Below are positions 1-5,417 of a DNA stretch of 5,754 nucleotides, one piece after another. The notes below the pieces were generated by a model. It saw only the letters and a list, made by a program, of their open reading frames with translations. It was not told where the DNA came from and did not search any database. How positions within the stretch are numbered: the first letter of the stretch is position 1; every line of letters begins with the position of its first letter. The stretch is taken from NCBI GenBank assembly GCA_946183385.1, contig CAMHBN010000137.1, positions 1-5,754 of the forward strand. The letters run 5' to 3'. This DNA comes from an uncultured Ruminococcus sp. (GTDB lineage Bacteria > Bacillota > Clostridia > Oscillospirales > Ruminococcaceae). Made by a program: the position numbers and the translations under genes.

Positions 1-1478
1 ACTACCATATCCGCATTGATATGGAGCTGCTCGTTCGCGAGCAGGTCGGACGCCTGCACGTCAATTTTACCGTCGGACCTGGGCGTTACCTTGCCGACCA
101 TGCCCTTTATGTAGTGGACATTGTACTGCTCAACTGCGCGGCGGTAGAACTCGTCGAAGTTCTTACCCGGAGTACGCACGTCGATGTAGAAGACATAGAC
201 CTCGGTATCGGGGTACTTTTCACGTATGAGCATAGCGTGCTTAGCCGTATACATACAGCATATCTTCGAGCAGTAGGGCTTGCCCTTCTCGTCGTCACAG
301 CGCGAGCCTACGCACTGCACGAAAACGATGGTATGCGGGTGGGTCTTATCTGACGGTCTCAGCAGAGTACCGCCGTTCGGACCTGCCGCATTCATCAGTC
401 TTTCGAGCTCCAGCGACGTCACAACATCGGGGCACTGATTGTACGCGAACTCGTCGTACTTGTCAAGGCTTATCGGGTTGAAGCCCGTAGCCACGACGAT
501 AGCGCCGTACTGCTGCTCAATGATAGTATCCTGCTGCTTGTAGTCGATAGCTCCCGCGGAGCACACCGACGAGCAGATACCGCACTTGCCCTTGGAGAGC
601 ATCATGCAGTAGTTCGGGTCAATGGTAGCGACCTTCGGAACAGCCTGCGCGAACGGGATATATATAGCGGAGCGGTTGTCCAGCCCCATATTGAACTCGT
701 TGGGCACCTTCTTCATCGGGCACTTCTCGGTGCACAGACCGCAGCCCGTACACTTCGTCTCGTCCACGAAGCGAGCCTTCTTCTTTATCTTTACGGTGAA
801 GTTTCCGACGAAGCCCTTCACGTCCTCTACCTCGCTGAACGAGTGAATGGTTATACGCTCATTCTGCGAAGCCTCGACCATTTTCGGCGTGAGTATGCAC
901 GCGGCGCAGTCGAGTGTCGGGAAGGTCTTGTCGATCTGAGCCATCTTGCCGCCGATAGTGGGCTGCTTCTCGACGATATCCACCTCGAAGCCAGCCTCCG
1001 CGATGTCGAGGGCAGTCTGTATGCCCGCGATACCGCCGCCGATGACGAGCGCACGCTTGACAACGGGGCTCTCCATAGAGGTGAGCGGTGTGTTCAGCGC
1101 TACCTTCGCAACAGCCGCCTTACCGAGGATAATAGCCTTCTCGGTAGCGGTAGCGATGTCCTTGTGGATCCACGAGCACTGCTCGCGTATGTTTGCGACC
1201 TCAACGAGGTACGGGTTCAGCCCCGCGGAAGCCGCCGCCTTTCTGAACGTATTCTCGTGCATTCTCGGCGAGCACGAGCATATAACAACGCCTGTGAGCT
1301 TCTGCTCCCTGATGGCGCTCTTGACGAGCTCCTGACCCGATTCGGAGCACATATACTGATAGTCCTGAGCGATGACAACGCCCGGCTCATGACCGAGAGC
1401 CTCCGCAACAGCCTTGACGTCCACCGTAGCGGCGATATTGGTACCGCAGTGACAGACAAATACACCTATTCTCTGCAT
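1..1478 (-). CDS. hdrA: HdrA-like subunit of heterodisulfide reductase, FAD and iron-sulfur protein (C-terminus cut by window edge)
   Basis: Cytoplasmic flavin/iron-sulfur subunit of HdrABC complexes. In characterised members its FAD is the electron-bifurcation site, splitting electrons between ferredoxin and the HdrB disulfide site. 492 codons are visible and the frame is still open at base 1; the family is usually about 650 residues, so the C-terminal ferredoxin-like part is missing. Seen in order: N-terminal domain with Cys at 9, 11, 44, 68 and 70; Rossmann FAD motif VIGGGIAGIQTALDIAEAGF (145-164) ending at Glu170; the HdrA signature around GGKMAQIDKTFPTLDCAAC (177-194); an inserted two-cluster ferredoxin region with Cys 243/246/249/253 and 291/299/302/306; and the HdrA-specific cluster region with Cys 389, 394, 403, 407 and 408 before MYTAKHA. 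No in-frame stop or selenocysteine-type UGA is seen. The ATG follows a strong GGAGGAG at 5-base spacing, 12 bases after the hdrC stop, so the two are co-translated from one message. Family assignment is very secure; the physiological electron partners are not visible. Confidence 0.95.
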   Translation of the reverse strand, partial: MQRIGVFVCHCGTNIAATVDVKAVAEALGHEPGVVIAQDYQYMCSESGQELVKSAIREQKLTGVVICSCSPRMHENTFRKAAASAGLNPYLVEVANIREQCSWIHKDIATATEKAIILGKAAVAKVALNTPLTSMESPVVKRALVIGGGIAGIQTALDIAEAGFEVDIVEKQPTIGGKMAQIDKTFPTLDCAACILTPKMVEASQNERITIHSFSEVEDVKGFVGNFTVKIKKKARFVDETKCTGCGLCTEKCPMKKVPNEFNMGLDNRSAIYIPFAQAVPKVATIDPNYCMMLSKGKCGICSSVCSAGAIDYKQQDTIIEQQYGAIVVATGFNPISLDKYDEFAYNQCPDVVTSLELERLMNAAGPNGGTLLRPSDKTHPHTIVFVQCVGSRCDDEKGKPYCSKICCMYTAKHAMLIREKYPDTEVYVFYIDVRTPGKNFDEFYRRAVEQYNVHYIKGMVGKVTPRSDGKIDVQASDLLANEQLHINADMV

Positions 1479-1490
1479 AGTGACTCCTCC

Positions 1491-1874
1491 TTACTTAGCG
1501 TATTTACGCATAGCAGTAACGATAGCCTGCTGAGGCAGGTCCTCGTCGAGCATAGCGGGGATATCGGTGGGCTCAAGGTGATTGCCGCCCTGCTGACGGA
1601 CAGCCGCAAGACGCACAGCCTCGACCACCTTTGCGGGCTCAACGCCGCGCGGACATCTCTCCACGCACGCAAAGCAGGTCAGGCACTTGTATATCGACTC
1701 CGACTTCATCAGCGTCTCGATATCGCCCTTTTCCACCATATATACGAACTGGTGAGGGTGGTATTCCATCTCATCGTAGGAGGGGCAGGTCGCGGAGCAC
1801 TTACCGCAGCGCATACATTTGAGCACATTCACTCCGCTTGAACGGAGCACCTGTTCCTTTAGGTTCTTATTCAT
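1491..1874 (-). CDS. hdrC: HdrC-like subunit, two [4Fe-4S] clusters
   Basis: Small 127-residue iron-sulfur protein that in HdrABC complexes wires electrons from HdrA to the catalytic HdrB subunit. Two classic cluster motifs are seen: CMRCGKCSATCP (Cys 20, 23, 26, 30) and CLTCFACVERCP (Cys 64, 67, 70, 74), spaced as in the HdrC/GlpC family. The C-terminal tail LPQQAIVTAMRKYAK resembles the ends of other bacterial HdrC proteins as I recall them. It is shorter than methanogen HdrC (about 185 residues), but the cluster core is complete and I see no sign of truncation. The ATG overlaps the hdrB stop by 8 bases and has AAAGGAGG six bases upstream inside hdrB, which indicates translational coupling and 1:1 production with HdrB. 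No membrane segment is seen, so it should be cytosolic. Confidence 0.95.
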   Translation of the reverse strand: MNKNLKEQVLRSSGVNVLKCMRCGKCSATCPSYDEMEYHPHQFVYMVEKGDIETLMKSESIYKCLTCFACVERCPRGVEPAKVVEAVRLAAVRQQGGNHLEPTDIPAMLDEDLPQQAIVTAMRKYAK

Positions 1875-2664
1875 TGCTTGCCTCCTTTAAGCCGAGAGCC
1901 TCGGCGAGAAGCTCGGTAAAGTAGTACACGGGCATATCAGAGCCCGAATTCTTTTTGAGGTTGTACAGGCAGAGCGGACAGGCAGTGATGACCATCTCCG
2001 CGCCCATATCCTTCGCGGAGTCCATAACAGCGCCGCTGCGTTTCTGAGCCTGCGCCTTGTCCTCCATGGTGATGTAGCCGCCGCAGCACTCGTTTCTCTG
2101 CGAGTAAATGACGGGAGTACCGCCAATCGCGCGGATGAAGTCCTCGATAATGGTGGGATTCTCGGGGTCGTCCATAGCGAGAGCCTTGGCGGGTCGCAGG
2201 AGCAGGCAGCCGTAGTAAGCGGCGATCTTCCTGCCCGTGAAGGGGTTGACGACCTTCTCCTTCAGCTTATCGAAGCCGACCACATCGCGGAGCATTTCGA
2301 GGTAGTGGTAGACCTTAGTCCCGCCCGTGTAGGCTTCGGGCAGCCCGAGGTAATTGTTGACCTTGGAAGCCATTTCCTCGTCGCGGGAAATATCGTATTC
2401 GGTCTGCTTTATGACGTTATGGCACGCGGAACAGACCGTGATGAGCGGCTGACCCGCTTCCTTTGCGGAATTGAGCACTCTCACCGCCGAGAGCTTGGTA
2501 GCTATCTCGTCCTTGGCGGTGGTATAGGCGCCGCCGCAGCACTGCCAGTCGGCGGGCTCTTCGAGAGCGATACCGAGCGCCTGTGCGGAAGCTCTTGCAT
2601 AAGTGTCAAGGTCTTTCGCCTTTGTACGCAGGGTACAGCCGGGGTAATATGTAAATGTTTCCAT
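1867..2664 (-). CDS. hdrB: HdrB-like catalytic subunit, two CCG (cysteine-rich) domains
   Basis: 265-residue protein of the HdrB family. In methanogens HdrB holds two non-cubane [4Fe-4S] clusters and reduces the CoM-S-S-CoB disulfide. Both CCG motifs are complete: Cys10, Cys42-Cys43, Cys78, Cys81; and Cys153, Cys193-Cys194, Cys229, Cys232. Each CC-to-CxxC gap is 34 residues, one or two shorter than the published consensus as I recall it. I chose the METFTYYPGC start because YYPGC is the family's normal N-terminus and the ATG has AAAGGA six bases upstream. A longer in-frame extension to 2772 would translate repeat-element DNA and is rejected. It is the first gene of the tight hdrB-hdrC-hdrA set, 160 bases downstream of fumC. 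The substrate in a bacterium is unknown: CoM/CoB are not expected, so another disulfide or an electron-transfer-only role is possible. Family call secure; function inferred. Confidence 0.95.
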   Translation of the reverse strand: METFTYYPGCTLRTKAKDLDTYARASAQALGIALEEPADWQCCGGAYTTAKDEIATKLSAVRVLNSAKEAGQPLITVCSACHNVIKQTEYDISRDEEMASKVNNYLGLPEAYTGGTKVYHYLEMLRDVVGFDKLKEKVVNPFTGRKIAAYYGCLLLRPAKALAMDDPENPTIIEDFIRAIGGTPVIYSQRNECCGGYITMEDKAQAQKRSGAVMDSAKDMGAEMVITACPLCLYNLKKNSGSDMPVYYFTELLAEALGLKEASNE

Positions 2665-2670
2665 AGCAAA

Positions 2671-2676
2671 TCCTTT
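2671..2676 (-). promoter_or_regulatory. Ribosome binding site that fixes the hdrB start
   Basis: AAAGGA on the minus strand lies six bases before the ATG at 2664. It supports the start that gives METFTYYPGC rather than the longer in-frame reading, which has no comparable site and runs through repeat DNA. Confidence 0.75.
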
Positions 2677-2688
2677 CTGGCGACTAAC

Positions 2689-2716
2689 TGCGGTGCCGCT
2701 CATACAACCGACCGCA
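2689..2716 (-). other. Hairpin in the hdrB leader
   Basis: TGCGGT and ACCGCA form a 6-bp stem enclosing 16 bases, lying 25 bases upstream of the hdrB start codon. It sits between the larger GC-rich hairpin and the ribosome binding site. I do not recognise a riboswitch or protein-binding leader; there is no U-run, so it is not an obvious terminator. It may be part of the neighbouring repeat element or a leader structure of the hdrBCA message. Confidence 0.4.
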
Positions 2717-2724
2717 TTGTTTTC

Positions 2725-2823
2725 GGGCGGCGGAACGCCGCCCCTGCAAATTCCGTCCGCGTCAGCGGACACCTCAATTATTCACTATTCATTACTCACT
2801 ATTATTTGCGACCTTCGGGGCGC
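2725..2823. repeat. Heptad-repeat/hairpin intergenic element, copy 1 (between fumC and hdrB)
   Basis: It fills most of the fumC-hdrB gap and starts two bases after the fumC stop codon. In plus-strand order it holds: a perfect 8-bp GC-only stem GGGCGGCG/CGCCGCCC with a GAA loop (2725-2743); a perfect 6-bp stem GTCCGC/GCGGAC with a GTCA loop (2755-2770); the sequence CACCTCAATTA (2770-2780); four imperfect 7-bp tandem repeats (ATTCACT, ATTCATT, ACTCACT, ATTATTT; 2780-2807); and an imperfect hairpin around CCTTCGG (2808-2823). No U-run follows the hairpins on the minus strand, so it is not a classic terminator, though it could attenuate or stabilise the message between fumC and hdrBCA. It shares a core with the element at 4224-4322. 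No coding potential. Probably a dispersed, MITE-like or expanded intergenic repeat of this lineage; copy number cannot be judged from this window. Confidence 0.6.
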
Positions 2824-2824
2824 A

Positions 2825-4201
2825 TCAAACCATCTCTTCGGGGTGGAAGACCTCGTCGAACTTCTCCTCTGTGAGGAAGCCGAGCTCCACGCACGCCTCT
2901 TTCAGGGAGATGTTGTCCTTGAAAGCCTTCTTTGCGGTCTTGGCGGCGTTCTCGTAGCCGATGTACGGGTTGAGCGCCGTTACGAGCATGAGGGAGTTGT
3001 GGAGGTTGTGGTGCATCTTCTCCTTGTTCGCCTTTATGCCGACAGCGCAGTTCTTGTTGAAACTGAGTATCGACTCCGCGAGCAGTCTTGCCGACTGGAG
3101 GAAGTTGTAAGCGCACACGGGCATGAACACGTTGAGCTCGAAGTTGCCCTGCGAAGCCGCCATACCGACAGCCACGTCGTTGCCCATTACCTGCACCGCC
3201 ACCATTGTGACCTGCTCGCACTGGGTGGGATTCACCTTGCCGGGCATAATGGACGAGCCGGGCTCATTCTCGGGGATAAATATCTCGCCGAGACCGTCGC
3301 GCGGTCCCGAAGCGAGCCAGCGCACGTCGTTGGCTATCTTCATCATATCAGCCGCGAGAGCTTTGAGAGCTCCGTGTGCGAAAACTATCTCGTCCTTGGA
3401 GGTCAGCGAGTGGAACTTGTTGGGCGCGGTCACGAACTTCTTCCCCGTAAGCTCGCTGATAGCCTCCGCCGACTTCTCCGCAAAACCAGCGGGAGCGTTG
3501 AGTCCCGTACCCACGGCAGTACCGCCGAGCGCGAGCTCCTTCAGCTCCTCGCAAGAGGAGAGTATCATCTTCCTGTCCTTTTCGAGGGAAGCTCTCCAGC
3601 CGCTTATCTCCTGTGAGAACTTGATAGGAGTAGCGTCCTGCAGGTGTGTGCGTCCGCTCTTGACGATGCCCTCGTTCTCGGCTTCAAGGCGCTTGAAGGT
3701 GTCAACAAGAGTATCAATCGCGGGGATGACCTTGTCCTCAAGAGCGATAACAGCCGCGATGTGCATAGCCGTCGGGAAGGTATCGTTCGAGGACTGGCTC
3801 ATATTGATGTCATCGTTCGGGTGCAGGAGCTTCTCTCCTGCTATCTCGTTGCCGCGGTTGGCGATGACCTCATTCGCGTTCATATTGGACTGCGTACCGC
3901 TTCCCGTCTGCCAAACGACGAGCGGGAAGTGCTCGTTGAGAGCGCCGCTGATGACCTCGTCGCACGCCTGAGAAATAGCGGCGAGCTTCTTATCGGTCAT
4001 CTTCTCGGGCTTTACGGCGTGATTAGCGATAGCCGCCGCCTTTTTAAGGATACCGAAGGCGTGAGTTATCTCGCGCGGCATAGTTTCGATACCGACACCG
4101 ATGAGGAAATTCTCGTGACTTCTCTCGGTCTGAGCCGCCCAGTACTTGTCGGCGGGCACCTTGACCTCGCCCATTGAGTCATGTTCGATACGATAATCCA
4201 T
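2825..4201 (-). CDS. fumC: Class II fumarate hydratase (fumarase C)
   Basis: Iron-independent, homotetrameric cytosolic fumarase that reversibly hydrates fumarate to L-malate. At 458 residues it is full length for the family. Visible signatures: VVWQTGSGTQSNMNANEVIANR (95-116), HPNDDINMSQSSNDTFPTAMH (127-147), GRTHLQDATP with His186 (E. coli FumC His188), and the mobile catalytic loop GSSIMPGKVNP (315-325) with Ser316, Lys322 and Asn324. The PGKVNPTQCE wording and WQTGSGTQSNMN separate it from aspartase and argininosuccinate lyase, which share the fold. The ATG has an AAGGGAG site about nine bases upstream. A promoter lies at 4337-4365, so the message has a leader of about 130 bases containing a repeat element. 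hdrBCA follows 160 bases downstream in the same direction with no clear promoter or terminator between, so co-transcription is plausible but not shown. Confidence 0.96.
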   Translation of the reverse strand: MDYRIEHDSMGEVKVPADKYWAAQTERSHENFLIGVGIETMPREITHAFGILKKAAAIANHAVKPEKMTDKKLAAISQACDEVISGALNEHFPLVVWQTGSGTQSNMNANEVIANRGNEIAGEKLLHPNDDINMSQSSNDTFPTAMHIAAVIALEDKVIPAIDTLVDTFKRLEAENEGIVKSGRTHLQDATPIKFSQEISGWRASLEKDRKMILSSCEELKELALGGTAVGTGLNAPAGFAEKSAEAISELTGKKFVTAPNKFHSLTSKDEIVFAHGALKALAADMMKIANDVRWLASGPRDGLGEIFIPENEPGSSIMPGKVNPTQCEQVTMVAVQVMGNDVAVGMAASQGNFELNVFMPVCAYNFLQSARLLAESILSFNKNCAVGIKANKEKMHHNLHNSLMLVTALNPYIGYENAAKTAKKAFKDNISLKEACVELGFLTEEKFDEVFHPEEMV

Positions 4202-4223
4202 AGTTAAACTCTCCCTTTTTCAA

Positions 4224-4322
4224 ATTCGGAATTATGAATTCGGAGTTCGGAATTGTGGTATCGCCTTCGGCGATGGAATCCTAAAATTGTGCCGACAGGC
4301 ACACCTTAATTACGCATTCCGA
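4224..4322. repeat. Heptad-repeat/hairpin intergenic element, copy 2 (fumC leader)
   Basis: About 99 bases, between the fumC promoter and its ribosome binding site. The left end has five imperfect 7-bp tandem repeats (ATTCGGA, ATTATGA, ATTCGGA, GTTCGGA, ATTGTGG; 4224-4258). Next come a perfect 6-bp stem ATCGCC/GGCGAT with a TTC loop (4260-4274) and a 6-bp stem TGTGCC/GGCACA with a GACA loop (4288-4303). The right end reads on the minus strand as further heptads starting GTTCGGA, so the two ends form imperfect terminal inverted repeats (TTCGGAAT shared exactly). CACCTTAATTA after the second hairpin matches copy 1 at 10 of 11 positions. The layout is MITE-like, but no target-site duplication is clear. 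It would be transcribed as part of the fumC 5' leader. Confidence 0.6.
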
Positions 4323-4336
4323 ACCAATCTAATTAT

Positions 4337-4365
4337 AGTATAACAGCGAAAACGCGCGATTTCAA
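4337..4365 (-). promoter_or_regulatory. Predicted sigma-A-type promoter for fumC
   Basis: On the minus strand, TTGAAA (-35; 4360-4365) is separated by exactly 17 bases from TATACT (-10; 4337-4342). TG sits one base before the -10, the extended -10 arrangement common in Firmicutes. Transcription would begin near 4330 and give a leader of about 130 bases before the fumC ATG. It is the best promoter match in the gap. Confidence 0.65.
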
Positions 4366-4395
4366 GAGCGGATTCCGCATATAGTCATACAGACA

Positions 4396-4413
4396 TTGAT
4401 ATAACATTTACAA
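4396..4413. promoter_or_regulatory. Possible Rex operator upstream of fumC
   Basis: TTGATATAACATTTACAA matches 11 of the 14 specified positions of the clostridial Rex consensus TTGTTAAnnnnTTAACAA, including both outer TTG/CAA triplets. It lies about 30 bases upstream of the -35 of the best fumC promoter, which is far for simple repression. It does overlap the -35 (TTGTAA) of a weaker alternative promoter with TATGAC 18 bases away. An AT-rich gap produces such matches by chance, so this is tentative; the rex gene next door makes it worth noting. Confidence 0.35.
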
Positions 4414-4720
4414 TGCTTGCCTTCTGCGGCTCCGCGACATACGCACATATATTACAGCATATATTTTAACACAGATTTCCGCGCAATAAAACTGCACACA
4501 TTATTTCGTCAAACCAATGCCGATACAGTCGGTATGCACATAACGACCCGTTATATCCGCGCGAAAGTGATAGACAAAGCCGCCGCTTTTCCTATCGACT
4601 CGCTCGGCTTCACGCGCTGCACAGACATAACATCAAAGCATACAAGTATAACTATATTCATATATCACAGCCGCAAGATTGACAAAAAAATCACAGATTC
4701 CGCATTTTACCAAAACACAG

Positions 4721-4742
4721 AGTGCAGGGTATCCCCTGCACT
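4721..4742 (-). terminator. Intrinsic terminator after rex
   Basis: A perfect 9-bp stem AGTGCAGGG/CCCTGCACT with a 4-base loop starts 3 bases past the rex stop codon. On the minus strand it is followed by the moderately U-rich TCTGTGTTTTGG. Position and stem strength fit a rho-independent terminator for the icd-rex message; the U-tract is imperfect. Confidence 0.65.
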
Positions 4743-4745
4743 TGT

Positions 4746-5378
4746 TCAGTCAGATGTGTTGATGCAGTAAGAGAGCGTGGTCAGGCTGTCGCCGAGGTGC
4801 ACGTTCTCGACTGCAACGTCCTTGTGGCTCACACGCAGGTCATAGTGCGTGAAGTTCCAGAACGCGCGTATGCCGTAGCTGATAAGGCGCTCGACTTCCT
4901 TTTCCGCCGCCTCACGCGGGATACAGAGTATCGCCGCTATGGGCTTGTGCTCCTTACAGAAGCCCTCGATGTCGGCAACGCCCATGACAGTCAGGTCGCC
5001 TATCTTCTTGCCGACAAGCTCGGGATTCGCGTCGAATATGCCGATGAGGTCGAAGCCCCTGTTGCGGAAGTCGATGTGGCTGGCAAGAGCTCTGCCGAGG
5101 TTGCCTGCTCCGAGGAGTATCATCGGAGTCTGCTTGTCGAGCCCGAGTATCTTGCCTATCTCGGCTTTGAGCCCCGTCACATTGTAGCCGTAGCCCTGCT
5201 GACCGAACTCGCCGAAGCAGTTGAAATCCTGACGTATCTGCGAGGCAGTGAGCCCCATTTTCTCCGCGAGCTCCCTTGACGAGATACGGACATAGCCGTT
5301 CGCCTCAAGGTCGCCGAGAAAACGGTAGTACCTCGGCAGGCGTCGGATAACTGAATTTGATATTGCGCTTTTTGACAT
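4746..5378 (-). CDS. rex: Redox-sensing transcriptional repressor Rex
   Basis: Homodimeric repressor that binds DNA when NADH/NAD+ is low and releases it when NADH binds. It controls fermentation and energy genes in Gram-positive bacteria. 210 residues, normal for the family. Seen: N-terminal winged helix (about 1-80) with IRRLPRYYRFL and the recognition region SQIRQDFNCFGEFGQQGYGY (46-65); a Rossmann NAD(H) domain with LLGAGNLGRAL (88-98) and a strand ending GIFDANPELVG; and a C-terminal helix region for domain swapping. I use the ATG at 5378, which has GTGAGG nine bases upstream and gives the usual N-terminus; a GTG five codons earlier has no good binding site. It lies 39 bases after the isocitrate dehydrogenase stop and ends at a terminator. 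A Rex-like site lies upstream of fumC; none was seen before rex, whose promoter would be outside the window. Confidence 0.96.
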   Translation of the reverse strand: MSKSAISNSVIRRLPRYYRFLGDLEANGYVRISSRELAEKMGLTASQIRQDFNCFGEFGQQGYGYNVTGLKAEIGKILGLDKQTPMILLGAGNLGRALASHIDFRNRGFDLIGIFDANPELVGKKIGDLTVMGVADIEGFCKEHKPIAAILCIPREAAEKEVERLISYGIRAFWNFTHYDLRVSHKDVAVENVHLGDSLTTLSYCINTSD

Positions 5379-5387
5379 TTTATTAAG

Positions 5388-5393
5388 CCTCAC
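5388..5393 (-). promoter_or_regulatory. Ribosome binding site that fixes the rex start
   Basis: GTGAGG on the minus strand sits nine bases before the ATG at 5378. The same GTG could be read as a start codon five residues upstream, but nothing resembling a binding site precedes it, so the ATG is preferred. Confidence 0.6.
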
Positions 5394-5417
5394 TATCTTT
5401 TGCGGTAATTCCGCTGA

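Larger units (their letters stand above)
4202..4745. other. 544-base gene-free region between fumC and rex
   Basis: It holds the fumC ribosome binding site, the heptad/hairpin element at 4224-4322, the fumC promoter at 4337-4365, a Rex-like operator at 4396-4413 and the rex terminator at 4721-4742. The stretch 4423-4720 is more AT-rich than the genes and contains no frame with recognisable protein signatures, a good start and normal codon use. The only long open frame there (plus strand, 4417-4770) runs through the rex terminator into rex and is not credible. A weaker second minus-strand promoter candidate (TTGTCT at 4572-4577, 16-base spacer, TATAAC at 4550-4555) lies in it. An unannotated small RNA or an old gene remnant cannot be excluded. 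Confidence 0.7.

Noticed and set aside
843..1841. A 332-codon open frame on the plus strand
   Set aside because: It lies antisense to hdrA and hdrC, whose products have clear family motifs. Long antisense frames are expected from their GC-rich third positions, and its translation has no recognisable domain.
2725..2743. GC-rich 8-bp hairpin as an intrinsic terminator between fumC and hdrB
   Set aside because: Neither strand has a T-run after the stem; it fits better as a module of the repeat element.
2665..2772. N-terminal extension of hdrB by 36 codons
   Set aside because: The extension translates the hairpin region, while the METFTYYPGC start has its own ribosome binding site and matches the family N-terminus.
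2693..3616. A 307-codon open frame on the plus strand, and others antisense to fumC
   Set aside because: They are antisense to the well-supported fumarase or run through repeat DNA, with no family signatures.
4461..4478. Second Rex site at the TGTGTTAAAATATATG stretch
   Set aside because: Only one half-site (TGTTAA) is present; the other half does not match.
4417..4770. A 117-codon plus-strand open frame in the fumC-rex gap
   Set aside because: It overlaps the rex terminator and the end of rex, has no convincing ribosome binding site and no recognisable motif.
5402..5414. GCGG/CCGC stem between icd and rex as a terminator
   Set aside because: Only 4 bp, and followed by an A-run rather than a T-run on the coding strand.
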